64,000 bases of DNA. Source: Kribbella sp. CA-293567 (GTDB lineage: Bacteria; Actinomycetota; Actinomycetes; Propionibacteriales; Kribbellaceae). Position numbers and translations under genes: made by a program. The stretch's first letter is position 1; each line of letters begins with the position of its first letter. The notes below the pieces were generated by a model. That model had not been told where the DNA came from, did not search any database, and saw only the letters and a program-made list of their open reading frames with translations. Where the stretch lies: assembly GCF_027627575.1 (NCBI RefSeq), contig NZ_CP114065.1, forward strand, positions 4,154,001 to 4,218,000. The letters are read 5' to 3'. This document shows, piece after piece, positions 1 to 7,155 of this stretch.

Positions 1-502
1 AGATGTCACCGGTCGCGACGATCAGGTAGATCCACGGCCGCTGCTCGGGATCACCGTGCTTCTTGATCAACCGGTCCCGCTCGCGCCGCCGCCCGTCGAC
101 CAGCTTCAACCCACCCGCCGCGGCCTTCCGCGCCGCGGCCTTCGCCCGTACCGCGTCGCGCCCCTCCGGCAGCCGGAACGTGACCGATCCGGAGGCGGCC
201 TTCTGCGCCAGCACGGACAAATCCTCCGCCTCGCCACGCAGCAAGGCGTCCCACACCGGCAGCGCCAGCCCGTGCTCCAGACCGACGTCGGCCCGCACGG
301 TGTCGGCGAGCCGGTTCACCCAGGGGATGCCGTCGCTGTCGGCGCCGGCCAGCCCGGCCAGGCGCAGTACGGCGCGCTCGACCGAGACCGTCGTGTGCTG
401 CTTGGCGATGTCGACGATCGGCCGCCCGGCCTTGCGGGCCAGGCTTCGCGCCTTGCGGACGGTGACCGGATCGAGGTCGAGCTTCTTCACTGCACGGGTC
501 AC
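1..502 (-). CDS. kamD: Lysine 5,6-aminomutase alpha subunit, N-terminal part (cut by window edge)
   Basis: Only about the first 167 codons lie in the window; the gene continues beyond the left edge. The product begins VTRAVKKLDLDPVTVRKAR and continues with HTTVSVERAVLRLAGL, which matches the N-terminus of the adenosylcobalamin- and PLP-dependent aminomutase that moves the 6-amino group of beta-lysine to C5. I chose the GTG at 502 because it overlaps the stop of the upstream amidohydrolase (GTGA) and has GAAGG about 9 bases upstream; an ATG at 511 is the alternative. It is the third gene of a kdd-amidohydrolase-kamD operon. The beta subunit gene (kamE) is expected just outside the window, which is inference. 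Confidence 0.85.
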   Translation of the reverse strand, partial: MTRAVKKLDLDPVTVRKARSLARKAGRPIVDIAKQHTTVSVERAVLRLAGLAGADSDGIPWVNRLADTVRADVGLEHGLALPVWDALLRGEAEDLSVLAQKAASGSVTFRLPEGRDAVRAKAAARKAAAGGLKLVDGRRRERDRLIKKHGDPEQRPWIYLIVATGDI

Positions 503-2100
503 GAGGACCATCCTTCGGATTCGTACACGACGCGACCAGCGACGACAGTGCGCCGGCAGACGGGGACAGGGGCTTGGTCACTCAGGTCGGGCAGCACGGG
601 AACGCCTGCCCGCGGATCCGTCGACCAGGCCGCCACACGCTGGTCCGGCGTCTGGACGACGAGCTCCGCATCGCTCTCCCAGACCGCGTACGTCGCCGCG
701 GTTCCGGGCGCGAGCACGCCGGCGTCGTCGATGCCCGCAGCCCGCCACCCGCCTCGCGTGTGCGCGGCGAAGGCGGCCCGGACCGTGATCCGCTGCCCCG
801 GCTCATGGTGGAACGCGGCGGCCCGCACGGCCTCCCAGGGGCCGACCTCGGTGACCGGCGAGTCCGACCCGAAGGCCAGTACGACGCCGGCCCGGGCGAG
901 CGAGCCGAACGGGTTCATGCCGGCCCAACGGTCACCGACGCGTTCGGCGTACATGTCGTTCGGTCCGCCCCAGTGCCGGTCGAACATCGGCTGGACGCTG
1001 GCGACGACGCCACAGCGGGCCAGCGTCGCGATCGCCGCGTCGTCGACCATCTCGACGTGCTCCAGCCGGTGCCTCGCGGCCACCAGCGCCTGCACGCCGA
1101 CCTTTGCCGCGGCCAGTTCGAAGCCGCGCGCGACGTTGTCGAGGGCCGCGTCGCCGATGCAGTGGAAGCCGGCCTGGACCCCGCGCTCGGTGCACGCGAC
1201 CACGTGGTCGGAGATCTGCTCGGCGGTCAGGTACGCGTGCCCGGTGTGATCCGCGCGATCCGCGTACGGCGCTCGCAGCGCGGCCGTCCGCGAGCCGAGG
1301 GCACCGTCGGCGTTGAGATCACCGGCCAGGCCTGCGAGGCCGTACTTGGTGACGTTGTCGAAGACGCCGGGCTCGCCCCAGTACAAAGTGGCCGACAGGC
1401 CCAGCTCCTCGGCGGCCTGGCGCACCAGCGGCAGCTCCCACACCGGGCCGATATGTGGTGCCGCCATCTCATGGAAGGCGCCGATCCCTCGCCGCGCCAT
1501 CGCCTCGACCGCGGCGCGGGAGTCGGCGAGCCGCTGGTCGGCGCCGACCAGCTCGCCCAACGCGTCGCGGACAGCGTGGTGGGCAGCGCGCTCGACCCGG
1601 CCCGTCGCGTCGTACCCGGCCTGTGCTGCCAGATCGCCGACCGCGGCGGCGAAGGACGACGAGATGACGCCGGAGTGGCCGTCGATGCGGGACAGGTAGA
1701 CACGGCGGCCGCCAGCGGCACGGTCGAGCTCCTCCGCGGTGGGCGGGCGACCCTCCGGCCACTTGGTCTCATCCCAGCCGGAGCCGTCGACGACCGCGTC
1801 CGGCCCGAGCTTCGCGGCGAAGGCGGCCACGCGGTCGAGCGCCTCGGTGAGATTCGCTGTACCGGCGAGGTCGAGGCCGGTCAGCAGCGCGCCGATCTGC
1901 GCGGTGTGGACGTGCGCGTCGACGAAGGCCGGCGCGACGAGCTTGCCCTGCAGGTCGACGACCTCGTCGGCGCCCTCCGCGTAGGAGGCCGCGCTGCTGT
2001 CGTCACCGAGCCAGCTGACAACACCGTCGTCGAAGGCGATCGCGGTGGCGTGGGGGTCGGCGGGTGAGTAGACGGAACCGTTCGTCAGAAGTGTGCGCAC
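499..2100 (-). CDS. Metal-dependent amidohydrolase, YtcJ-like, inside the lysine operon
   Basis: A 533-residue amidohydrolase-superfamily enzyme of the YtcJ type. The metal-site motifs are present: DAHVHT with His63 and His65, a later GFHCIGDAALDN, HRLEHVEM, and the C-terminal FGSDSPVTEVGPWEA carrying the catalytic Asp. There is no signal peptide, so it should act in the cytoplasm on an amide, carbamate or enamine-like bond. The GTG start has GGAGG 8 bases upstream and sits 3 bp after kdd; its stop overlaps kamD. Such tight coupling implies a role in the same pathway, but no amidohydrolase belongs to the classical lysine fermentation route, so its substrate is unknown. Confidence 0.85.
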   Translation of the reverse strand: MRTLLTNGSVYSPADPHATAIAFDDGVVSWLGDDSSAASYAEGADEVVDLQGKLVAPAFVDAHVHTAQIGALLTGLDLAGTANLTEALDRVAAFAAKLGPDAVVDGSGWDETKWPEGRPPTAEELDRAAGGRRVYLSRIDGHSGVISSSFAAAVGDLAAQAGYDATGRVERAAHHAVRDALGELVGADQRLADSRAAVEAMARRGIGAFHEMAAPHIGPVWELPLVRQAAEELGLSATLYWGEPGVFDNVTKYGLAGLAGDLNADGALGSRTAALRAPYADRADHTGHAYLTAEQISDHVVACTERGVQAGFHCIGDAALDNVARGFELAAAKVGVQALVAARHRLEHVEMVDDAAIATLARCGVVASVQPMFDRHWGGPNDMYAERVGDRWAGMNPFGSLARAGVVLAFGSDSPVTEVGPWEAVRAAAFHHEPGQRITVRAAFAAHTRGGWRAAGIDDAGVLAPGTAATYAVWESDAELVVQTPDQRVAAWSTDPRAGVPVLPDLSDQAPVPVCRRTVVAGRVVYESEGWSS

Positions 2101-2103
2101 GGC

Positions 2104-3201
2104 CTAATCCTCCGCCAGCCTGCGCTCGAACAGTCCACGGACACCCGGCTCGTCCCGCAACAGCTTCAACGCGTACTCCGCGTGGCCGGGCACATAACCG
2201 TTGCCGACCAGCATCGTCACGTCCGCGGCGAGCCCTTCGGCCCCGAGCGCGGCAGCGGAGAACGACGTCGCCATCGAGAAGAAGATGACCGTGCCGCCGG
2301 CCTTGGTGGACAGCACGGCGCCGTGCTCGCAGCCGGGTACGTCGACACAGACCACGGTGATGTCGGCGGTCTCCTCAGTCTGGGTGAAGTTGGCTTCGCT
2401 GCCCACCGCGCTACGCGCCTGCGAGTCAGCCACAGCCTTCGCGAGCGCGACCGGATCACGGGCATCGGCGAGTGCGACGACGTCGGCCAGCCCGGCCTCG
2501 GTGAGCTTGTCGGCCTCGGCTTGGAACGGAACGATGCCGATCGTCCGGGCAGCGCCCGCATCCCGCGCAGCGGCCAGCGAGAGCGACCCGCTTTTCCCTG
2601 CGCCGCCAATTACTGACACGACAGGCTTTATGCCTTTGTCGACATACTCGCGCACTACTCGTGCCGTCAGCGCAGGGGCACCGCAGACGTCCATCACGGC
2701 CAGCGAAAGCTCCGGAGCGAGGTCGTCGGGAAGCTTGGCGACGATCGAGCGGGCGAACAGGATCGCGTGCCCCTCGGCCGGCACCTGCTCGCTGCGGCCG
2801 TCCCACTGGGCGAGGCCGTCGGTGATCAGCAGCGGCGTGAGCGTGAGCGACACCAGGGTGGCCACCCGGTCGCCCTTCTCGACGCCGAGCGGTGAGTCGG
2901 GGCCGACCTCGTCGACCGTACCGACCAGCATGCCGCCCGACCCGGTGACCGGGTTCTGCATCTTGCCGCGCTCGGCGACGATCCGCAGTACGGCCTGCTT
3001 GACCGCTTCACCGTCGCCGTCGTGCGCCTCGGCCAACTGCCGGTACGACGCGGCGTCCAGATTCAGCCGCTCGACCGAGATCCGCACCTCGTCGGGCCAC
3101 AGGTCAGGGGACGCGTCCAGCCGTTCGGCTGCCTGCGGCAACACTCCGGCAGGTGCGATGACGCGATGCAGTCCGACTGGCGAACCAGTGCTGTCGGGCA
3201 C
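2104..3201 (-). CDS. kdd: L-erythro-3,5-diaminohexanoate dehydrogenase
   Basis: A 365-residue product of the Kdd family, which oxidatively deaminates 3,5-diaminohexanoate to 5-amino-3-oxohexanoate with NAD(P)+, the step after KamA and KamDE. The start PDSTGSPVGLHRVIAPAGVL, the WPDEVRISVERLNLD segment and a mid-protein nucleotide-binding stretch SVIGGAGKSGSLSL support this. The GTG start is preceded by AGGAG. It is the first gene of the leftward operon and diverges from kamA across a 142-bp spacer. The assignment rests on family resemblance plus flanking kamA and kamD. Confidence 0.85.
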   Translation of the reverse strand: MPDSTGSPVGLHRVIAPAGVLPQAAERLDASPDLWPDEVRISVERLNLDAASYRQLAEAHDGDGEAVKQAVLRIVAERGKMQNPVTGSGGMLVGTVDEVGPDSPLGVEKGDRVATLVSLTLTPLLITDGLAQWDGRSEQVPAEGHAILFARSIVAKLPDDLAPELSLAVMDVCGAPALTARVVREYVDKGIKPVVSVIGGAGKSGSLSLAAARDAGAARTIGIVPFQAEADKLTEAGLADVVALADARDPVALAKAVADSQARSAVGSEANFTQTEETADITVVCVDVPGCEHGAVLSTKAGGTVIFFSMATSFSAAALGAEGLAADVTMLVGNGYVPGHAEYALKLLRDEPGVRGLFERRLAED

Positions 3202-3343
3202 GGGGGCTCCTTGGTGACGACGGGCAAAAGACTAGTGTGGCGGCAACACAGAGGAAATCTTGCGGTGTTCTAATGGATCTACCGTAACTTCTATCGCTAT
3301 CCTCACAGAAGACCGACACCGTCGTAGAGCCCCAGGAGGACTC
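3202..3343. promoter_or_regulatory. Divergent promoter region between kdd and kamA
   Basis: A 142-bp spacer that must drive both the kdd-amidohydrolase-kamD operon and kamA. It is more AT-rich than the flanking genes. A weak dyad, AACAC-N15-GTGTT, lies at 3245-3269. I could not place clear -35/-10 boxes, and I see no cobalamin riboswitch although kamD encodes a B12-dependent enzyme. Confidence 0.5.
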
Positions 3344-4825
3344 GTGACCGATCTGATCAGCCCGGAGCTTGCAGCTGCCGCCCTCGGCGAGACGCCGAAC
3401 GAGCAGCCGTACGCGTACCGCCGGGCCGACCTCGTCGAGCCCGACTGGACCCGGATGCCGGGGTTCAAGGACGTCACCGCCGAAGAATGGCGCTCGGTCC
3501 AGTGGCAACGCTCGCACTGCGTGAAGAACGTCAAGCAGTTGCGCGATGTGATGGGCGACCTGCTCGAGGATCGCGTCTACGAGGACCTGACCCGCGACCA
3601 GGCGGAGCGCGCGACGATGTCGATGCTGCTGCCGCCGCAGATGCTGAACACGATCGTCCCGCAGGGCGCGGCGGCCGGCCACGACTACACCGAGGCCTTC
3701 TACACCGACCCGGTCCGGCACTACATGCTGCCGATGTTCACCGACCGGCGGACGGACTGGCCGTCCCACCCGCACGCCGCCCGCGACTCGCTGCACGAGC
3801 ACGAGATGTGGGCCACCGAGGGCCTGACCCACCGCTACCCGACCAAGGTGCTGGCGGAGATCCTGCCGACCTGCCCGCAGTACTGCGGACACTGCACCCG
3901 GATGGACCTGGTCGGGAACTCGACCCCGGTGATCGAGAAGCTGAAGTTCACCATCAAGCCGCAGCAGCGCCTGGACGACATGCTCGACTACCTGCGCCGC
4001 TCCCCCGGCGTCCGCGACGTCGTGGTCTCCGGTGGCGACGTGGCCAACATGCCCTGGCCACGGCTCGAGTCGTTCCTGACCAGCCTGCTGGAGATCGAGA
4101 ACATCCGCGACATCCGGCTCGCCACCAAGGCGCTGATGGGGATGCCGCAGCACTGGCTGTCCGACGACGTCCGGGCCGGCGTCGAGCGGGTCGCGCAGCT
4201 CGGCCGCAAGCGCGGCGTGATGATCGCGATGCACACCCACGTGAACGCGGCCCAGTCGGTGACGCCGCTGGTGGCCGAGGCGACCAAGGCGATGTTCGAG
4301 GCCGGCCTGCGGGACGTACGCAACCAGGGCGTGCTGATGCGCGGCGTGAACGACTCGGTGCCGCAACTGCTCGACCTGTGCTTCGCGCTGCTCGACGGCG
4401 CGACCATCACGCCGTACTACTTCTACATGTGCGACATGATCCCGTTCTCCGAGCACTGGCGGGTGTCGGTCAAGGAAGCGCAGCACCTGCAGCACGGGAT
4501 CCTCGGCTACCTGCCGGGCTTCGCGACGCCGCGGATCGTCTGCGACGTGCCGTACGTCGGCAAGCGCTGGGTGCACCAACTGTCGGAGTACGACGAGGTC
4601 CGTGGCATCTCGTACTGGAAGAAGAACTACCGCACTGGGATCGAGCAGCAGGACCCCGAAGCGCTGAACCGCACCTACGAGTACTACGACCCGATCGACA
4701 CCCTGCCGGTCGAGGGCCAGACCTGGTGGAACGAGCACGCCGGCGACTCGCTGGCCGAGGCCGAGAAGCAGGCCGCCGCCAGCCGCAACGCCGCCGAGGC
4801 GCAGAAGCTGATCGAGATCAGCTGA
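3344..4825 (+). CDS. kamA: Lysine 2,3-aminomutase (radical SAM)
   Basis: A 493-residue radical-SAM, PLP-dependent aminomutase making L-beta-lysine from L-lysine. The cluster motif is CPQYCGHC (Cys177, Cys181, Cys184), preceded by GLTHRYPTKVL as in KamA. The PLP lysine region reads CDVPYVGK, with Lys407 and Asp401 keeping the equivalents of the PLP lysine and one substrate-binding Asp, although the usual DAPGGGGK glycine run is replaced and one residue shorter. It is longer than clostridial KamA (about 416 residues). The GTG at 3344 was chosen for the AGGAGGA at 3334-3340; an in-frame extension to 3260 lacks such a site. Neighbouring kdd and kamD support lysine over glutamate or arginine as substrate. 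Confidence 0.85.
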   Translation: MTDLISPELAAAALGETPNEQPYAYRRADLVEPDWTRMPGFKDVTAEEWRSVQWQRSHCVKNVKQLRDVMGDLLEDRVYEDLTRDQAERATMSMLLPPQMLNTIVPQGAAAGHDYTEAFYTDPVRHYMLPMFTDRRTDWPSHPHAARDSLHEHEMWATEGLTHRYPTKVLAEILPTCPQYCGHCTRMDLVGNSTPVIEKLKFTIKPQQRLDDMLDYLRRSPGVRDVVVSGGDVANMPWPRLESFLTSLLEIENIRDIRLATKALMGMPQHWLSDDVRAGVERVAQLGRKRGVMIAMHTHVNAAQSVTPLVAEATKAMFEAGLRDVRNQGVLMRGVNDSVPQLLDLCFALLDGATITPYYFYMCDMIPFSEHWRVSVKEAQHLQHGILGYLPGFATPRIVCDVPYVGKRWVHQLSEYDEVRGISYWKKNYRTGIEQQDPEALNRTYEYYDPIDTLPVEGQTWWNEHAGDSLAEAEKQAAASRNAAEAQKLIEIS

Positions 4826-4834
4826 GGGATTCTC

Positions 4835-4861
4835 CCCTCCCCAACAGCGGGTTGGGGAGGG
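4835..4861 (+). terminator. GC-rich hairpin after kamA
   Basis: A perfect 11-bp stem, CCCTCCCCAAC / GTTGGGGAGGG, closes a 5-base AGCGG loop 10 bases after the kamA stop. No T-run follows, as is common for actinobacterial terminators. Confidence 0.7.
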
Positions 4862-4865
4862 AAAT

Positions 4866-4904
4866 GTCCCGGATCGGGGGGAAAACCCACCCCAGCCCCG
4901 GGAC
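4866..4904 (+). terminator. Second hairpin after kamA
   Basis: GTCCCGG at 4866-4872 pairs with CCGGGAC at 4898-4904. The intervening sequence holds a G6 run and CCC-A-CCCC, which can extend the stem. It follows the first hairpin by 4 bases and probably acts as a back-up terminator. Confidence 0.5.
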
Positions 4905-5068
4905 ACCTCCGTTGCTGCACGAAACATCCGCCACCGTGCCGCCAACACCCGCCAAACCGGCCAGATCCAGAAACTCAGCCATCCAAAACTGATGGAACGA
5001 ACTTCTGACACTGCACACTGGTCTCGTCGGACAGGGGATGACGGGGCTAGCGGGGGCGGGTGGGTGCG

Positions 5069-5404
5069 ATGGGTTGGTACAACGTTCGCTGTGTGTTCCA
5101 GCTGGACGGTGACCGCGAGGGCCGTTCGCCGTACGAGGAACGCATCACGCTGTGGCGGGCCGACGACTTCGACACCGCGATCGAGCTGGCCGAGAACGAG
5201 GCGCTCGACTACATCGAGGACATGGGCTGGACCTATCTCGGTCTGGCCCAGTGCTTCTACCTCGGCGACGACGTCACCCAGATCCTCCCGGGCACCGAGG
5301 TCTACTCGCTGATCCGCAGCAGCTCGCTGCCGCCGGAGAAGTACCTGGACACCTTCTTCGACACGGGCGCCGAACACCAGCGCGGTAGCGACGGGGTTGA
5401 ATAG
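5069..5404 (+). CDS. DUF4288-type small protein
   Basis: A 111-residue soluble acidic protein beginning MGWYNVRCVFQLDG. The WYxVR opening, the YEERITLWRADDFDTAIELA segment and the alternating strand/helix pattern recall the DUF4288 family, whose function is not established. I chose the ATG at 5069; an in-frame GTG at 5060 is possible, and both have G-rich sequence upstream. The gene ends 5 bp before the methyltransferase start, so the two are probably co-transcribed. The family call is from memory of the pattern. Confidence 0.65.
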   Translation: MGWYNVRCVFQLDGDREGRSPYEERITLWRADDFDTAIELAENEALDYIEDMGWTYLGLAQCFYLGDDVTQILPGTEVYSLIRSSSLPPEKYLDTFFDTGAEHQRGSDGVE

Positions 5405-5409
5405 CGCGG

Positions 5410-6036
5410 GTGAGCGACCATCTTGCGGCCACGCGGGCGTCGTACGACGCCGCGGCCGAGAACTACACGGAGTTCGTGAGCGGCAAGCTCGAAGGCCTGC
5501 CGATGATGCGGGCAGTGCTCGGCGCCTTCGCGGAACTGGTGGACGGGCCGGTGGCCGAGGTCGGCTGCGGGCCGGGCAACATCACCAGTCACCTGGCGTC
5601 GCTCGGGGTGGAGATCCGGGGCATCGATCTGGCGCCGCGGATGGTGGAGATCGCGCGGGCGGCGTACCCGGGGCTGCGGTTCGACGTCGGGTCGATGACC
5701 TCGCTGAAGCTGGCCGATGGTGAGCTGGGCGGGCTGGTGGCGTGGTACTCGATTCATCACCTGCCGCCGGGCGAATTGCCTGGGGTGCTGGCCGGCTTTC
5801 ATCGGGTGCTGTCGTCCGGGGGACGTTTGCTGATCGGGACGCATGCGGGCGACGAGGAACGGCGGCTGCTCACCGAGGCTTACGGCGTACCGGTTCGGTA
5901 CGAGTCGTTCATCCAGCCACCGGAGCGCATCGTCGAGAGCATCCGGTCGGCCGGGTTCACGATCACCGCCCAACTGCTCGAGCCCGGCATCCGGCCCGGC
6001 CGGTCGTACCTGTCGGTGTTCGCGCAGAAGGACTAG
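5410..6036 (+). CDS. Class I SAM-dependent methyltransferase
   Basis: A 208-residue Rossmann-fold methyltransferase. Motif I reads VAEVGCGPGNITSHL (about residues 49-63), followed by IRGIDLAPRMVEIAR with the acidic ribose-binding residue, and the post-motif LVAWYSIHHLPPGELP typical of the UbiE/small-molecule branch. The substrate cannot be told. It starts with GTG right after the DUF4288 gene and meets the convergent Lrp gene tail to tail, the two stop codons overlapping at 6033-6036. Confidence 0.85.
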   Translation: MSDHLAATRASYDAAAENYTEFVSGKLEGLPMMRAVLGAFAELVDGPVAEVGCGPGNITSHLASLGVEIRGIDLAPRMVEIARAAYPGLRFDVGSMTSLKLADGELGGLVAWYSIHHLPPGELPGVLAGFHRVLSSGGRLLIGTHAGDEERRLLTEAYGVPVRYESFIQPPERIVESIRSAGFTITAQLLEPGIRPGRSYLSVFAQKD

Positions 6037-6473
6037 AGGGCGGGCGGGCGGCGCTCGTACGGCGTACTGAGCACGATGGTGGTCGTGGTGGAGACGTTGG
6101 CCTTGGCCCGGATCACGGCCAACAGTTGCTCCAGCGCGAACGGCGTCGCGACCCGGACGATCAGGATGTAGCTGGAGTCACCGGCGACGGAGTAACAGGA
6201 CTCGATCTCCGGAACCTCCCGCAACCGCTCGGGCGAGTCGTCCGGCTGCGACGGGTCGATCGGCCGGATCGAGATGAACGCCGTCAACGGCAGGTCGAGC
6301 GCGGTGTGGTCGATCGTTGCCGCATACCCCAGGACGACCCCGCGCTGCTCCAGCCGCTTGACCCGCTGATGCACCGCCGACGTCGACAACCCGGTCGCCT
6401 TCCCCAGGTCGGTGAAGCTCATCCGCCCATCGGACGCGAGCAACGCCACAATCTTGCGATCCAGGTCCTCCAT
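6033..6473 (-). CDS. Lrp/AsnC family transcriptional regulator
   Basis: A 146-residue Lrp/AsnC regulator. The N-terminal HTH is MEDLDRKIVALLASDGRMSF, then the TDLGKATGLSTSAVHQRVKRL recognition region, followed by a RAM effector domain (about residues 65-140) with the SVAGDSSYILIVRVAT core. Such proteins sense amino acids or similar small molecules. The repeat-rich region lies upstream of its start and contains a site resembling the LacI-type operator seen at the right end of the window. What it controls is not shown by the sequence. Confidence 0.9.
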   Translation of the reverse strand: MEDLDRKIVALLASDGRMSFTDLGKATGLSTSAVHQRVKRLEQRGVVLGYAATIDHTALDLPLTAFISIRPIDPSQPDDSPERLREVPEIESCYSVAGDSSYILIVRVATPFALEQLLAVIRAKANVSTTTTIVLSTPYERRPPAL

Positions 6474-6490
6474 GCGCCGACCCTACTCTG

Positions 6491-6504
6491 AGAGAGCGCT
6501 CCCG
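6491..6504. promoter_or_regulatory. LacI-type operator-like site upstream of the Lrp gene
   Basis: AGAGAGCGCTCCCG lies 18 bp upstream of the Lrp start and matches 12 of 14 bases of the perfect palindrome at 63464-63477. Similar GAGCGCTC strings also occur inside genes here, so this may be chance. Confidence 0.3.
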
Positions 6505-6551
6505 CTGTATTGCGTCCACGCCTGCGCTTGCCCTTCGTCGCCTGCCAAAGG

Positions 6552-6610
6552 CCTGCGCTTGCTCCTCCGTCGCATGCTCCGGCGATGGGCTCCTACGTCG
6601 CCCCGGTGAA
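6552..6610 (+). repeat. Hairpin repeat, copy 1
   Basis: A 59-base unit starting CCTGCGCTTGCTCC and ending CCCCGGTGAA. It differs from copy 3 at about two positions. GGCGAT pairs with GTCGCC across a 10-base loop with one G-T wobble. Confidence 0.8.
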
Positions 6611-6789
6611 AGCGAATGCGTCTGCTCGCGTCTTGCATGCTCCGGCGATTCGCCTCCTCCGTCGCCCTGTCGAAGGCGAACGCAGCCGCCCAGGTGTTGG
6701 CGGCTTGGGTGAGCTGTCTCCTGCGTGCCGTACAAGGCGATGCAGCCGCCGGACTATCGCATGTCGAATGAGCTGTCGCCTGCCAAGGG

Positions 6790-6848
6790 CCTGCGCTTGC
6801 TCCTCCGTCGCATGCTCCGGCGACGGGCTCCTACGTCGCCCCGATGAG
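6790..6848 (+). repeat. Hairpin repeat, copy 2
   Basis: The same 59-base unit, ending CCCCGATGAG. GGCGAC and GTCGCC form a perfect 6-bp stem around GGGCTCCTAC. It is preceded by CGCCTGCCAAGGG, also found before copy 1. Confidence 0.8.
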
Positions 6849-6891
6849 GCGAGGCGGCTGCTCGCGTCTTGCGTGCTCTGGCGCGTCCACG

Positions 6892-6950
6892 CCTGCGCTT
6901 GCTCCTTCGTCGCATGCTCCGGCGACGGGCTCCTACGTCGCCCCGGTGAA
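6892..6950 (+). repeat. Hairpin repeat, copy 3
   Basis: The same 59-base unit, with a perfect stem between 6921-6926 and 6937-6942. It is preceded by GCGTCCACG, which also precedes the partial copy near 6513. Confidence 0.8.
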
Positions 6951-7104
6951 GGCGGATGCGGCTGCTCGCGTCTTGCGTTCTCCGGCGATTCGGCACCTCC
7001 GTCGCCCGGCGGCTGGCCGAGGCGAGCCGCACTCATCCCGACCGGGTTCCAACCGCGGTGAGCCCAACCCATCCCGCCCAGGTCTAGCGGAGCCCGTAGC
7101 AACC

Positions 7105-7128
7105 CATGCGACGAAGGAGCAGGCGCAG
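7105..7128 (-). repeat. Inverted fragment of the hairpin repeat
   Basis: 24 bases starting CATGCGACGAAGGAGC that match the reverse complement of the first part of copy 3 at 23 of 24 positions. It sits 28 bp before the exonuclease start. Confidence 0.75.
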
Positions 7129-7155
7129 CCTCAACACATATGAAACCATCCCCCC

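Larger units (their letters stand above)
6474..7155. repeat. Gene-free region built of degenerate hairpin-forming repeats
   Basis: 682 bp without a convincing gene. A 59-base unit occurs three times in direct orientation (6552-6610, 6790-6848, 6892-6950). Each copy is followed, after a short spacer, by a second conserved block rich in CTGCTCGCGTCTTGC (about 6618-6666, 6855-6884, 6958-7007). Part of the first unit recurs inverted at 7105-7128, and a partial copy lies near 6518-6560. Several frames stay open by accident and encode Arg/Ala/Pro-rich strings without family features. Confidence 0.8.

Noticed and set aside
3202..3343. Cobalamin or lysine riboswitch in the kam spacer
   Set aside because: The spacer is only 142 bp and shared by two promoters. 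I could find no B12 box or lysine-riboswitch core.
6552..6950. CRISPR array
   Set aside because: Only three copies, 59 bases long and unequally spaced, with conserved sequence between them instead of unique spacers.
6510..7102. Open frames on both strands within the repeat region
   Set aside because: They follow the repeat unit, are Arg/Ala/Pro-rich and have no RBS or family features, so I treat them as chance.
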